A stretch of 64,000 nt of DNA, from positions 1,322,261 through 1,386,260 of the forward strand of contig CM026404.1 of the NCBI GenBank assembly GCA_014843695.1. The letters are read 5' to 3'. A model generated the notes under the pieces. The model did not search any database. It saw only the letters and a list, made by a program, of their open reading frames with translations, and had not been told where the DNA came from. The position numbers were made by a program, and so were the translations under genes. Below, piece after piece: positions 12,727-25,576 of the stretch (position 1 is its first letter; every line of letters begins with the position of its first letter). This DNA is from Archivesica marissinica (lineage: Eukaryota > Mollusca > Bivalvia > Venerida > Vesicomyidae).

Positions 12727-12795
12727 TGATACCATATTATTGTATACAGTACGAATATGATCATGATACCATATTGTTGTATACAGTATGAATAT
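12727..12795. repeat. ~40-bp direct duplication
   Basis: GATACCATATTATTGTATAC AGTACGAATATGATCAT is followed by a second copy with GTTGTATACAGTATGAATAT. Confidence 0.85.
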
Positions 12796-13181
12796 GATTT
12801 TTCTCTCTCTCAAGGTATATTGTAGATAAATGTGTTGATAAATTATTACAAAATATACATAGAGGAATCTATACAACTGTATTGTGTTACAACTTCTTTG
12901 TTGAAAGTTGGCAGAACAATAATTCTTAGATAGTATATTTGTGCTCGTCAAACTAACTAAAATATAATACAGCTGTGGTACCAAATTCATGGATGCAGTT
13001 GGCCGACATCCTGGTGGAGCTGGACTGACCACTTCCAAATGTTAGCACGGATATTGAAAGCAATGGTGTAAACTCTTCGGAAAGGATTGGACGGACGGAT
13101 GGACAATATGGGTAACTTACAGAGAACACGTATGTTATGTAGGAACTAGCTAATTAATACTAGTAAACAGTATTTCTGTGT

Positions 13182-13236
13182 CAGGGATCATTCTAGAGGG
13201 CGATGTGGGCGAAATTCTGACCTAGAATGAACCCTG
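13182..13236. mobile_element. Deleted MITE family D, 55 bp
   Basis: CAGGGATCATTCTAGAGGGC ... CCTAGAATGAACCCTG has inverted ends, flanked by CTGTGT on both sides. It is a minimal derivative of the 222-bp element at 49155-49376. CAGGG termini resemble hAT elements; the assignment is tentative. Confidence 0.7.
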
Positions 13237-13759
13237 CTGTGTACAGCCAGATGTCTGTAACATAATCATTTCAGAATGTTTATATTCTTACCGCATTCAC
13301 AGTGAGGAACCTATCTGGCAGAGTGTGTTCATGACTCCATGAATGACGGTAGCGTGTGACTACACGACATGTTATCCATGACGCCATACAGATGTCGTAT
13401 GAATATTGATCTGGACATATTGTGCAATTCGTTAGATCGAAGTTCCGTAATGTTGACAAACTGATTTTAACCAGCATTTACGAAGCAACTCAGAAATAAA
13501 ATGCAATACATAAATCACACATTTTTAGCTTTCATCAAAGATATGAAAATACACCCGACTGTTGAAAGCTTATGTACAGCCCTTTGGACTTCATTAACTC
13601 TGAATATTGGTTCAGTATATAGAGACGCAACCGGACCAAAGAAATATTACATGTACTTTAAAATAATAATGTCGAGGTGAGAATAAATACTTAGAGCAGA
13701 GAAGCACAATCAGGTGTACAGGTTTAGAAGTCTTTTTAAGAGGAAGACAACTGAAACAA

Positions 13760-14583
13760 GACAACATCTAGTATAAACTAGTGCTATCAGAGACAACAGC
13801 ATTCTAGTATAAACTAGTGCTATCAGAGACAACAGCATTCTAGTATAAACTAGTGCTATCAGAGACAACAGCATTCTAGTATAAACTAGTGCTATCAGAG
13901 ACAACATCTAGTATAAACTAGTGCTATCAGAGACAACATTCTAGTATAAACTAGTGCTATCAGAGACAACATCTAGTATAAACTAGTGCTATCAGAGACA
14001 ACAGCATTCTAGTATAAACTAGTGCTATCAGAGACAACATCTAGTATAAACTAGTGCTATCAGAGACAACAACATTCTAGTATAAACTAGTGCTATCAGA
14101 GACAACATCTAGTATAAACTAGTGCTATCAGAGACAAGAGCATTCTAGTATAAACTAGTGCTATCAGAGACAACATCTAGTATAAACTAGTGCTATCAGA
14201 GACAACAACATTCTAGTATAAACTAGTGCTATCAGAGACAACAGCATTCTAGTATAAACTAGTGCTATCAGAGACAACAACAGTCTAGTATAAACTAGTG
14301 CTATCAGAGACAACAACATTCTAGTATAAACTAGTGCTATCAGAGACAACAACATTCTAGTATAAACTAGTGCTATCAGAGACAACAGCATTCTAGTATA
14401 AACTAGTGCTATCAGAGACAACAACATTCTAGTATAAACTAGTGCTATCAGAGACAACATCTAGTATAAACTAGTGCTATCAGAGACAACAACATTCTAG
14501 TATAAACTAGTGCTATCAGAGACAACATCTAGTATAAACTAGTGCTATCAGAGACAACAACATTCTAGTATAAACTAGTGCTA
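13760..14583. repeat. 32/36-bp tandem array
   Basis: Unit GAGACAACAGCATTCTAGTA TAAACTAGTGCTATCA, with a 32-33 bp form lacking ACAGCATT. About 24 copies. Each contains the near-palindrome CTAGTATAAACTAG. It looks CRISPR-like in period but has no unique spacers. Confidence 0.95.
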
Positions 14584-14826
14584 TTAGAGAAGGCTATGAA
14601 TATTGCCATTTCGATACAGTAAAGATAAAATGTCAGATATTGCGATGGTTTGTGATCGTATATTTTATACAGAATTGACCCGACATGTGCTGACGTTGGG
14701 CAATAATGGAAGCAATCTAAGTATACCCAAATCAAGAGTCTGAGGATATAAACATAAAATGTGCTCATCTCGGGAAAAGTCCACTAACCCCAAGCCTCTC
14801 TGAAACCACTGTATAAATGACAGCTC

Positions 14827-15064
14827 TTAACACATTTCATTCTGGATACATTTAAAGCTTTTTGCAAACATAGATCCAGATCAGCCGCAGCGTGATATTG
14901 TGTGCTGATCAGGATCTATGTTGTTTGCTACATAGCCAAGTGTCTTAGCAAAACTGTCTGAATAGCAAACAGCATAAAGCCTGATCAGACGGCACGTTCG
15001 GTGGCAGCTTATCTGGCTCTATGTTCTTTGCAAATACTGTACTGTCCAGAATGAAATGGGTTAA
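14827..15064. mobile_element. MITE family B (TTAA ends)
   Basis: TTAACACATTTCATTCTGGA at the left and TCCAGAATGAAATGGGTTAA at the right. Inside are two stem-like pairs: ACATAGATCCAGATCAGC / GATCAGGATCTATGTTGTTT and AGCATAAAGCCTGATCAGAC / TCTGGCTCTATGTT. A sister copy is at 26296-26542. Non-coding. Confidence 0.87.
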
Positions 15065-15564
15065 TTTCTTTGGTTTCAATATAATACTGAAAAAAAGCCA
15101 TTTGAACATTTAAGTTTCAAATGTGGCCTTTGGTCTCGAAACCTTCCCTCTGCACATCATCTTAATATGGTTAACAATTTCTCAAGCAGTTGAAGAGATA
15201 CGCCCCAGACATTAAATAAATCCACTTGACCTTTGACCTTCATGTGTGGTTGCATATGGTTGGTACATGGTCTCGATAAGGTTAACATTTGATACAAATC
15301 ATTGAAGGAATAGAAAATATGGAGTGGGGACAAGGAACGGACGGACATGCTCGACTCCAATATAGTCCCCCAAACACTTTGTCGTCGAGGGTAAATAACA
15401 GATACTAAAATAACTTAACAAAATCCTGCATAATTTTAACAGTATTGGCTAGAAAATCTCTTTCTGGACATTTAAGTTTGCGTGATGACAACATTTCATT
15501 ACATAATTAAATAAATATAAAGACAAGAACACATAGACAAAGTAATTACATTACGCACAACGTA

Positions 15565-16490
15565 ACCCAGTCAACCAGATCATCACAGACCCAGTCTACC
15601 AGATCATAATAGACCCAGTCTACCAGATCATAATAGACCCAGTCAACCAGATCATCACAGACCCAGTCTACCAGATCATCACAGATCCAGTCTACCAGAT
15701 CATCACAGACCCAGTCTACCAGATCATAATAGACCCAGTCTACCAGATCATAATAGACCCAGTCAACCAGATCATCACAGACCCAGTCTACCAGATCATC
15801 ACAGATCCAGTCTACCAGATCATAATAGACCCAGTCAACCAGATCATCACAGACCCAGTCTACCAGATCATAATAGACCCAGTCTACCAGATCATAATAG
15901 ACCCAGTCTACCAGATCATAATAGACCCAGTCTACCAGATCATAATAGACCCAGTCTACCAGATCATAATAGACCCAGTCAACTAGATCATCACAGACCC
16001 AGTCTACCAGATCATCACAGATCCAGTCTACCAGATCATCACAGACCCAGTCTACCAGATCATCACAGATCCAGTCTACCAGATCATCACAGACCCAGTC
16101 TACCAGATCATCACAGACCCAGTCTACCAGATCATCACAGACCCAGTCTACCAGATCATCACAGACCCAGTCTACCAGATCATCACAGATCCAGTCTACC
16201 AGATCATCACATACCAGATCATCACAGACCCAGTCTACCAGATCATCACAGACCCAGTCTACCAGATCATCACAGATCCAGTCTACCAGATCATCACAGA
16301 CCCAGTCTACCAGATCATCACAGACCCAGTCTACCAGATCATCACAGACCCAGTCTACCAGATCATCACAGACCCAGTCTACCAGATCATCACAGACCCA
16401 GTCTACCAGATCATCACAGACCCAGTCTACCAGATCATCACAGATCCAGTCTACCAGATCATCACAGACCCAGTCTACTAGATCATCACA
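15565..16490. repeat. 24-bp tandem array
   Basis: Unit ACCAGATCATCACAGACCCA GTCT with a variant CATAATAGACC, about 38 copies. The minus strand is open for 318 codons (15546-16502) as DLVDWVCD/DLVDWVYY repeats, only because the period is a multiple of 3 and the unit lacks stops in that frame. No start context, splice signal or non-repeat domain supports a gene. Confidence 0.95.
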
Positions 16491-16499
16491 GAATGCCTC

Positions 16500-17730
16500 C
16501 ATAATTCCATTCTGTCACATCTCCATTCTTAATAAAAATGAGTGTTTTTGGTATATCAAAATGTTGTCCCACCAGGCCGTATCTACTTATCTAGTCTATT
16601 ATGCTATTATGATACAAGGAGATATATAGAGCGCACCATACTATGAAGTAAAATATAATAATGCCATGCTATTATGGTCCTCCAAATGTTTACAGATTTC
16701 CACAACATTCTGGAATATGACTAACAACATTCCCGATGTCGGTCGCCAACAAATATATATTGGCGCTAACTTTTGTGCATTGGCGCTCCAGAGTTTTTCA
16801 ATTGGCAATAGAAGTGGTGCAGACAAACATTACGACAGAGGGAACCCTGTTAGGCTGATGAAGTCTAAAAGGACAGTTATTTTGTTCTGTATGAACAGAA
16901 GCATGTTTTGCACAGCTGGTCAGCAGTTTGTTTCTGAAACAGCCATGCTTACATGTTGCAACAAGTGAATGTATACTGCACTATGTTTCTGCTTCAGTGC
17001 ACTATGTTTTTGCTTCAGTTTGATTTATTCATCACATAGCATTGTGTAATGTACCAAGTTTCAGTTAAGACTTGCCGACAAGCAATATAGAATAATTAGG
17101 ACAAAATGGTTTTATTAATTTAAGTAAACCAACAAATTCAACATTTTCACAGAAAAATAGTGTTAGGAATTCTACATTGTTAATTATTCCTATATATAGA
17201 CTAGATATGATTTCCCTGTTCACAGACGTGTGCACATATAGATAATGTGCCTTACCATCTATGAAACATTCTTTAGTTTAAAGATAATAGTGTTGATTAT
17301 GGCGGTTCACGGATAGACCACGTCGACACAAGCACCATAACAACTAGACTATGCTCGGTGTAAGCATGCAAAACCACTATAAAGACATGCCAACCCTTAG
17401 AGGACATTTGCTGGAATAAATACAGACCCAGATCCGCCCACTGGGAGTCGAAGTTCTAAACTAATTATGATCAGATTGCCAGACTAAATGAGCGCACCTA
17501 CATCCCCATCTTGTCCATGTATTATTATACTAGTATTAAGCCAATGCACCAACCAATCCGTGTATAATTGTTGGACCAAATACACTGCATTTTTATATAT
17601 AAAACCAACTTGTAAATGGAAACAGACTTGAAACACAATGTAAGCACTAGTTTTGAGTATTGTAAACTAAGAGGGTCATATTTGTCCAGGATCGCTTACC
17701 CGCTTTCACGAAATATAAAGGTGATACAAG
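16500..17730. other. Non-repetitive AT-rich stretch, nothing recognised
   Basis: Unique-looking sequence with a short imperfect duplication (GCACTATGTTTCTGCTTCAG) near 16980-17020. A 100-codon frame at 16666-16968 has no recognisable family. No exon, RNA gene or transposon end is seen. Confidence 0.5.
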
Positions 17731-17740
17731 GTGAGCTAGT

Positions 17741-17991
17741 TATGTTATATTTCGGGTTTTATGCCTGCATCAGCACCATTTCGGGCTATATTGCCACTTA
17801 ACACCTTTCCTGGGCAGGCTCCAGCGGTTAACCAGTACTTGGGTGCATCAACCTCCGTAAGAAACTGCCAACTTTTTCATATAAATGAGACACGGCCTGA
17901 GCGGGGCTCGAACCCGTGACCATCATGATGATAGGTTACAGTGGTATACAAGTCAGCGACCGTAACCACTCGACCACGGAGGCGGACGTGG
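17741..17991 (-). mobile_element. SINE family I, full-length, with 10-bp TSD
   Basis: Minus-strand head CCGCCTCCGTGGTCGAGTGG TTACGG (A box) and GGTTCGAGCCCCG (B box). The body is GGAGGTTGATGCACCCAAGT, GGTTAACCGCTGGAGCCTG, and the tail AAACCCGAAATATAAC. It is flanked by GTGAGCTAGT at 17731-17740 and 17992-18001. Other copies: 29745-29955, 32610-32866, 33975-34270, 38287-38497. Confidence 0.88.
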
Positions 17992-18349
17992 GTGAGCTAG
18001 TAACTGTTGCCCAACTACAATGTTAATAAACTGTGCCATAGGAAGAAGCTGTGATGATGTTATATAGACATTTACCAAGGACAGGACTAACACAGATTAC
18101 CACTTTATCTATCTACAACTAATTTCCTTTAATAGTTTCAATGTGAACATATTTATTTCTAAAGCAACATAGTACTATAATGGTGGGACTCAAGCATTCA
18201 AATAAATCTTTATGCAAAATACATAATGAACAGCATATGTAAATAGATTTGTGTTTGTATAAATGAGAGATAACATGTCCAGTACCAGTATTATAGATTG
18301 AGAACATTTCACGAGTCATATCTTCACATTTTTTCACATATATATACTG

Positions 18350-18450
18350 TCTCCGTGGCCTAGTGGATAAGGCGTCCGCCTACGGAGCAGGAGGTTCGAA
18401 TCTCGTCAGAGGTTCGAGGTCGAAGGTTCGAATCTCGTCAGAGGTTAGTT
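18350..18450 (+). mobile_element. tRNA-Arg-like SINE head or tRNA pseudogene with duplicated 3' half
   Basis: GTCTCCGTGGCCTAGTGGAT AAGGC gives a D arm. The anticodon loop CTACGGA would read ACG (Arg), with one mismatch in the stem. GGTTCGAATCTCG is a B box. The acceptor stem has no partner and the variable loop is missing, so it is not a functional tRNA. The segment GGTTCGAATCTCGTCAGAGG occurs twice (about 18391 and 18427). Confidence 0.7.
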
Positions 18451-18539
18451 CGATATGGCCGGTTGGTGAGCCGCCAGCTAGTTAAATAATGGTCACCGAT
18501 TGCCTACCAGCATGGCGCCTGGCATACAAGCATAGGAAT

Positions 18540-19030
18540 CGGGAAGTACTGATGTTCATAAAACAAGAGGTGTCTCATAACTCAGAAATGACTGGCCCTT
18601 TAAATAGGGGTGACACTATAATAAACAAACACTTTACTATACTTTATATAATTTTTTGAGTATTTGAAAATATGCTAAAATAATCATTGAATATGAAAAT
18701 GTATGACAGGGCAGTCGCAAATTCACGACTGTGTTTATATCATAGTAGCAGAGCATGGAAAAACATGACCTCGCAATCTATCCCGATCTACCTTATATCA
18801 CATTGTTAATGGACATGCTTTGATGAAAGTGTAATGTTAAATGTTTCAATTAATTAAGTATTACGACGAGTGAGAACATATTTGAATAATAGAATTAGAA
18901 CTACTGATATAACAGATAGAACAGATCCGAGTTATATACAAAACATGACTCGGTAAATTATTGAAGTTACAACCCTATACCATATATTGTTAAAAATGTT
19001 ATAGTCAGATCTTTTGCATTAAGAAGCATC
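18540..19030. other. No feature recognised
   Basis: AT-rich unique sequence with faint internal similarity (AACATGACTCGGTAAATTAT versus ACATGACCTCGCAATCTATC). No gene evidence. Confidence 0.45.
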
Positions 19031-19035
19031 TCATA

Positions 19036-19193
19036 AAACAAGAACTATTTGCAAGTTGTAGTGTATCAAACTATCATTGCCTCGAGGGATATTGCCAAGT
19101 TGTAGTGTATCAAACTATCATTGCCTCCACGGATATTGCCAAGTTGTAGTGTATCAAACTATCATTGCCTCCAGGGATATTGCCAAGTTGCAA
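19036..19193. repeat. 44-bp tandem repeat, about 3.6 copies
   Basis: Unit GCCAAGTTGTAGTGTATCAA ... CATTGCCTCCAGGGATATT. Copies differ at one or two positions (CGAGGG, CACGG, CAGGG). Confidence 0.92.
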
Positions 19194-19605
19194 TTGGTGT
19201 ACCCTCATGTTCTCTACACAGGCAAACCTCCATTAAACAGTCAGTTTGGACCACAACGTATACGACTGGACACCCGTCGTTTCTTGCAACACGATCAATG
19301 GAAAATGCCAAATATGTAACTCTGCTGCAAATATTTCATATTCTACGACAGATACGACATGCTATAAACAGCATCGACTTAGAGCGGATACAGCTTGTAT
19401 AAAATAAAAGTAAAGTCTCCTTATTTGGCAACTTGAGGGCTTGCTACTAAATATACATGTACACTATATAAAAGCGTATGCATTTGGTAGTGTGTATTGC
19501 ATCAAGTGTAATACCTAAAAATGGAACAGCACATTTTCACATGAATATAAACATTTACAATTATATAAACTAGCACAAATAAACAACGGGACATTATCCT
19601 GCTAA

Positions 19606-21801
19606 TCATCTACACATACATTAACGTGTCGGTATACACATACATTAACGTGTCGGTATACACATACATTAACGTGTCGGTATGCACATACATTAACGTG
19701 TCGGTATGCACATACATATGCACATACATTAACGTGTCGGTATGCACATACATTAACGTGTCGGTATACACATACATTAACGTGTCGGTATGCACATACA
19801 TTAACGTGTCGGTATACACATACATTAACGTGTCGGTATGCACATACATTAACGTGTCGGTATACACATACATTAACGTGTCGGTATGCACATACATTAA
19901 CGTGTCGGTATACACATACATTAACGTGTCGGTATGCACATACATTAACGTGTCGGTATGCACATACATTAACGTGTCGGTATGCACATACATTAACGTG
20001 TCGGTATGCACATACATTAACGTGTCGGTATGCACATACATTAACGTGTCGGTATGCACATACATTAACGTGTCGGTATGCACATACATATGCACATACA
20101 TTAACGTGTCGGTATGCACATACATTAACGTGTCGGTATACACATACATTAACGTGTCGGTATGCACATACATTAACGTGTCGGTATGCACATACATATG
20201 CACATACATTAACGTGTCGGTATACACATACATTAACGTGTCGGTATACACATACATTAACGTGTCGGTATGCACATACATTAACGTGTCGGTATGCACA
20301 TACATTAACGTGTCGGTATGCACATACATTAACGTGTCGGTATACACATACATTAACGTGTCGGTATGCACATACATTAACGGTATGCACATACATTAAG
20401 TGTCGGTATGCACATACATTAATGTGTCGGTATACACATACATTAACGTGTCGGTATACACATACATTAATGTGTCGGTATACACATACATTAACGTATC
20501 ACAACACGGTATGCACATACATTAACGTGTCGGTATACACATACATTAACGTGTCGGTATGCACATACATTAACGTGTCGGTATGCACATACATTAACGT
20601 GTCGGTATGCACATAAACGTGTCGGCACATACATTAACGTGTCGGTATGCACATACATTAACGTGTCGGTATGCACATACATTAACGTGTCGGTATGCAC
20701 ATACATTAACGTGTCGGTATGCACATACATTAACGTGTCGGTATGCACATACATTAATGTGTCGGTATGCACATACATTAACGTGTCGGTATGCACATAC
20801 ATTAACGTGTCGGTATGCACATACATTAATGTGTCGGTATGCACATACATTAACGTGTCGGTATGCACATACATATGCACATACATTAACGTGTCGGTAT
20901 GCACATACATTAACGTGTCGGTATGCACATACATTAACGTGTCGGTATGCACATACATTAACGTGTCGGTATGCACATACATTAACGTGTCGGTATGCAC
21001 ATACATATGCACATACATTAACGTGTCGGTATACACATACATTAATGTGTCGGTATACACATACATTAACGTGTCGGTATGCACATACATTAATGTGTCG
21101 GTATACACATACATATGCACATACATTAACGTGTCGGTATGCACATACATTAACGTGTCGGTATGCACATACAAAGTGTCGGTATGCACATACATTAACG
21201 TGTCGGTATACACATACATTAACGTGTCGGTATGCACATACATTAACGTGTCGGTATAACACATACATTAACGTGTCGGTATGCACATACATTAACGTGT
21301 CACACAACAACGGTATGCACATACATTAACGTGTCGGTATACACATACATTAACGTGTCGGTATGCACATACATTAACGGTATGCACATACATTAACGTG
21401 TCGGTATGCACATACATTAACGTGTCGGTATGCACATACATTAACGTGTCGGTATGCACAACACACACAACAAACCACACTACATTAACGTGTCGGTATG
21501 CACATACAGTAACGTGTCGGTATACACATACATTAACGGTATGCACATACATTAACGGTATACACATACATTAACGGTATGCACATACATTAACGGTATG
21601 CACATACATTAACGGTATACACATACATTAACGTGTCGGTATACACATACATTAACGGTATACACATACATTAACGGTATGCACATACATTAACGTGTCG
21701 GTATGCACATACATTAACGTGTCGGTATGCACATACATTAATGTGTCGGTATGCACATACATTAACGTGTCGGTATGCACATACATTAATGTGTCGGTAT
21801 A
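19606..21801. repeat. 24-bp tandem array, 2.2 kb
   Basis: Unit CACATACATTAACGTGTCGG TATG, about 90 copies with TATA/TATG alternation. Small deletions give 18-bp units (TTAACGGTATGCACATACA) that cluster at 21540-21700. Open on both strands for over 240 codons because 24 is a multiple of 3. It is broken near 21456 by ACAACACACACAACAAACCA. Confidence 0.96.
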
Positions 21802-21834
21802 CAATTATTTTGGACAGTTTTGTTTTTTCGTTTT

Positions 21835-22025
21835 GTGGTCTTAGTCACATGAACAGCCGAGGTTATATGGTGACTCTCCAGCTATTGATAGCGGAATATC
21901 CAGGTGCCCATTGACACATATTGGAACCCGGGTAGAACAACCCACCTTCCACAAGCCAGCTGGATAGCTTACTCACATGAACGAATTCTCAACACCCCCA
22001 GTGGGACTCGAACCTGATGTACATG
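21835..22025 (-). mobile_element. SINE family II, partial
   Basis: It shares GGTGACTCTCCAGCTATTGA, TTCCACAAGCCAGCTGGATA GCTT and CCCAGTGGGACTCGAACCT with the fuller copy at 30225-30470. The tRNA A-box end is missing here. Confidence 0.7.
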
Positions 22026-22555
22026 TGTCGCAACAGTCATCGCCTACTTCTTCAGCTCCATCACTTACTGAGTGCACATTCCAACAGGTAATTGTTGCTC
22101 TCTGGGCATCAGTTTTCCTTATCTATTATTTAATACCAGGGCTCATTCTAGCGGGCAAAATTTTGTCCAGTACGATACCCTGGCCCATTAGAAAGCACTA
22201 CTTCTATTCAAATGTATTTAATTGTCATAATGTGTATTTTAACCCTATTTGTTGACAACGCGACTGATCTAGAACCATGTTGTTTGCACATTCCGTCCAA
22301 TTTATTCGGCAGGTTAAGGATCAACTGTACGCCACTTCTGTTCAAAGAAATGCTACAAAACTGTTACGATAACAAATTTAAAACTATGTGTGATTTTGTG
22401 AATGAATGGCTTGCTCATGTATACTGTTGTGCAGAACATATATATACACTATGACATAACACTTACAACAGAATTCTTAACAAATGTTGTCGTCTTACTA
22501 TTAAATGACATTACAAATATTATTGTCTTAAGGCTACAAGATGATATCTTTATAT
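22026..22555. other. No feature recognised
   Basis: Includes CAGGGCTCATTCTAGCGGGC at 22139, similar to the end of MITE family D, and an 80-codon frame (22212-22454) with no family I recognise. Confidence 0.4.
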
Positions 22556-22563
22556 ATATTTAC

Positions 22564-22952
22564 TAGGGATGGGACAGAATATTTAAAAACCAGACCGAAT
22601 CTTCAAATTCTATTTCAGTATTCGAATACAAAAAATATATTTTATTTTCCGTTGCTTTAATATTGGTTATTTCAAGTTATTTATCCATAAAGTCCACTGA
22701 TTCGCACCTCCTCTGGTTTGTTTAAGTGCGAATACTTGGCCACCTGTTCCCAATCTCACGCGCCCTCGGGCATCTTGACACTTTGTACAAGGTGTTGTTT
22801 TAGAAGCATGGCTTCAAACAACTTCTAATGGGGCAATTACACATGCACGTCGATCGATACCGTATGTAAAAAGTTAGGATTTGATGTGAAATATTCGTCG
22901 ACTATTCGAATACCACTTTGGAATGCCATTGAGTTATTCGGTCCCATCCCTA
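22564..22952. mobile_element. hAT-like MITE (TAGGGATGGGAC ends)
   Basis: TAGGGATGGGAC at the left is answered by GTCCCATCCCTA at the right. The flanking 8-mers are ATATTTAC and GTATTTCC, matching at six of eight, as expected for an aged 8-bp hAT duplication. The internal ATTCGAATAC stretches near both ends are also inverted. 389 bp, no ORF. Confidence 0.85.
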
Positions 22953-23116
22953 GTATTTCCTAATATGTATATAACGGCACAATAACAAATGATTTACTGG
23001 CAAATTATATGTTTACCGCAGCTTTTATTAATCTTACAAAAATACTGTTTCCTTAAAATTATATGAATTTATACTATACAGGTTTCAAGGAATTAAGAAC
23101 AGGATTTTTCAAAGTT

Positions 23117-23332
23117 TTAACCCTTTCAACAGTACAGATCTCTCTCTAAATAGGCTTCCAAAAAGCCGTCTCATCAGGATCTGCACTTTTTGATAGTAAT
23201 ATTACTATTTTTTAGAGAAAATGACCCATTTTGATAAATGAACTGGTCCAAATGTAATTGTCTTATTCATTTATTGATCTAAAATATATCATGCACAAGT
23301 CCATGTCAGTTACTTGGTGTTGAACGAGTTAA
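23117..23332. mobile_element. MITE family A
   Basis: TTAACCCTTTCAACAGTACA to GTTGAACGAGTTAA. The centre AAAAGCCGTCTCATCAGGAT CTGCAC keeps only part of the palindrome. Confidence 0.82.
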
Positions 23333-23429
23333 ATATCATGCACCAGTCCATGTCAGTTACTTGATGCTGAATGGATCAAGCACATCTTGTACAAGGGGAA
23401 TAATGAGTTACTCTTGGCATTCATTTAAT

Positions 23430-23600
23430 GATCACCGATTGCTTGTATGCACACACTATGTGTGGAGTTGCATTATAACGATGTGATCACCGATTGCTTG
23501 TATGCACACACTATGTGTGGAGTTGCATTATAACGATGTGATCACCGATTGCTTGTATGCACACACTATGTGTGGAGTTGCATTATAACGGTGTGATCAT
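23430..23600. repeat. 55-bp tandem repeat, 3 copies
   Basis: Unit ATCACCGATTGCTTGTATGC ACACACTATGTGTGGAGTTG CATTATAACGATGTG. The unit contains the hairpin CACACTATGTGTG. Copies at 23431, 23486 and 23541. Confidence 0.93.
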
Positions 23601-23604
23601 TGTA

Positions 23605-24920
23605 TACAGTGCGTGTTCAGACAGGCCTTATACTCAATGTACAGGCTATATGCTGCCCGACACGACATTCTGGTTACATATACCTCCTCTACATTGATAT
23701 AAAAACATGAGAAAACGCCACAACACGTGCTCAAAATCACCTCCAAAAATGTACCACCTTTTAAAAATGTGTCTTTTAAAGATCAACATTTCAACCCCAC
23801 ACGCAGCCAGTCTCAGTGCAATTTGACCAGACAACGATGACCACAGTTTGCCGTTGACCGCAGTTTGCCGTTGGTGGTCCATACAGCTGGGTTGGACTCG
23901 TTTTCTTTTCTCATAAATACCATTTTCACAAACTCTTAACAATATCATATTCTCTCAAGTTCAGTATTTCGACATCAACAAATGTAAGTAAGTAAACAAA
24001 GTAATGTATTTCATTTAATGCCAAAATCAAGTATTTTTGCTCGATTTTAAGTGATTCTAGCTGTTCATAAAACTGTGTCGAGACCATTTTAATATTATTT
24101 ATGGACAACTATAACCTCTTAAAATGGAGAGGTTATTTGTGGTATCCTTTCCAAATCACATACTTGATTGATATAACATTTGTTTCAGACACATTCACAA
24201 TGATCACACTAGTGCTACAGTTATTTAAACTTTTAAATTTATGGTGTCTATTCAGAGCTTTTCAAAATAAACTTGAGAATTCTTAAAGTTAGTACCAGGC
24301 GTTATATATTGTTCCTGTCCACAGAGCTTTGCACAATACCAAACCTTTCATCATCAGCTCTAGTGCTTGCCTCACTCTGTCAAGAGTATATTCATAATAT
24401 TTGTTTCATTCTCCGCCCATACTGTCTAGAACAATCAAACTTCATGGCTCACCATATAATTTCCTGGCTCAAATTTTAGTTTTCTTCAAGCTTAGGGAAT
24501 TGTTTCTAAAATCTGTCTCATAAATTACTATGGGGAAACTAAAAATCTATTTGGAGTAAAAATCAGATACAGCAGCCCTGATGGCTGAAAACATGTTCTT
24601 TGTTTGGCCCAAATTTGTAATAGACCAGGGTTCAACCAGATTACATCCAACCAATTCAAACCACACACTCCCTCAGTTCATTACCCACCAAAACCACATA
24701 CCTACAGGGTGTCATAAATACCTCGTTGAAGTTTCCATCAAATGGATAAGGCAATTTACTGTTCAACATTTGTCTATTACAGCTGTGTTGACTGTAGCAA
24801 TCGACAGACCAACCTACCATAGTATTTTCCATTTCAGCAACATTGAACAAGGCAATGAACTATGCATACTGTCTATTTCAGTGATATGGGCATCCTCCAC
24901 ACAGAATTCAGTACAATCAA
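23605..24920. other. 3' flank of striatin, no gene recognised
   Basis: Several frames of 60-122 codons (23646-23948 minus, 24581-24949 plus) show no recognisable domain. The striatin 3' UTR should lie in the upper part of this region on the minus strand; no clear AATAAA could be tied to it. Confidence 0.4.
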
Positions 24921-24925
24921 AAGTT

Positions 24926-25195
24926 GAACACCTGCTTTGTCGAGTGTAATTTGAACACCTGCTTTGCGGAGTGTAATTGGAACACCTGCTTTGTCCTGTG
25001 TAATTTGAACACCTGCTTTGCGAAGTGTAATTTGAACACTTGCTTTATACAGTGTAATTTGAACACCTGCTTTATACAGTGTAATTTGAACACCTGCTTT
25101 GCGGATTGTAAATTGAACACCTGCTTTGTCCTGTGTAATTTGAACACCTGCTTTGTCCTGTGTGTAATTTGAACACCTGCTTTGTGTAATTTTAC
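24926..25195. repeat. 27-bp tandem array, 10 copies, just downstream of the striatin stop
   Basis: Unit TTTGAACACCTGCTTTGCGG AGTGTAA, period 27, with alternate centres (GTCCTG, ATACAG). It starts 212 bp past the stop codon, so it is probably transcribed in the 3' UTR. Confidence 0.94.
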
Positions 25196-25406
25196 AAAGA
25201 ATTCTGCCCAATTCCTGTATGTCGTCTTTCTCTGCCTGCTGTGTAGTGGTAATTCACACTTGATTTACAGTTGAAATCCTGTGCATAACGCCACCAGTCT
25301 GCAGTGCATCGAACATCAGAGAACACGGTTAGCTAACCCCCACTCTCTGATCTCTATGTACACTTAGATAATTTGAAGATCCTAGAATATATTTACACCC
25401 CTCCTA

Positions 25407-25576
25407 TCATACAAACACTTTAGCTAAAGCGTCTGCCCCTGCACTTGCTATGTAAGGTTTCGAAGGATGAAACGTGACTGCATGTATTGATTCGTCAAAC
25501 TTTTTTCTATGTGCAGTTATTTCTTGTACACAAGTTTTACTATCTAGATTCCAAAGTCGAATTGAACAATCATGGC
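25407..25576 (-). CDS. Striatin terminal exon: end of blade 6 and blade 7, stop
   Basis: The acceptor AATTTCAG ends at 25577. It encodes HDCSIRLWNLDSKTCVQEIT, then AHRKKFDESIHAVTFHPSKP and ASAGADALAKVFV with the stop at 25407-25409. The C-terminus AKVFV is the invariant striatin end. Confidence 0.98.

Noticed and set aside
13760..14583. CRISPR-like array of 32/36-bp units
   Set aside because: Adjacent units are contiguous and nearly identical, with no unique spacers, and the DNA is eukaryotic.
15546..16502. 318-codon open frame of DLVDWVCD repeats
   Set aside because: It coincides exactly with the 24-bp array, a multiple of 3. There is no non-repeat domain, promoter or splice context.
18350..18425. 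Functional tRNA-Arg(ACG) gene
   Set aside because: No acceptor pairing, a mismatch in the anticodon stem, a missing variable loop and a duplicated 3' half.
19602..21329. Long open frames on both strands (YRHVNVCA, TDTLMYVH, INVSVCTY)
   Set aside because: All are translations of the same 24-bp unit in different frames; openness on both strands shows it is period-driven.
24581..24949. 122-codon frame as a possible gene
   Set aside because: No recognised domain, no splice or expression evidence, and it runs into the 27-bp array.
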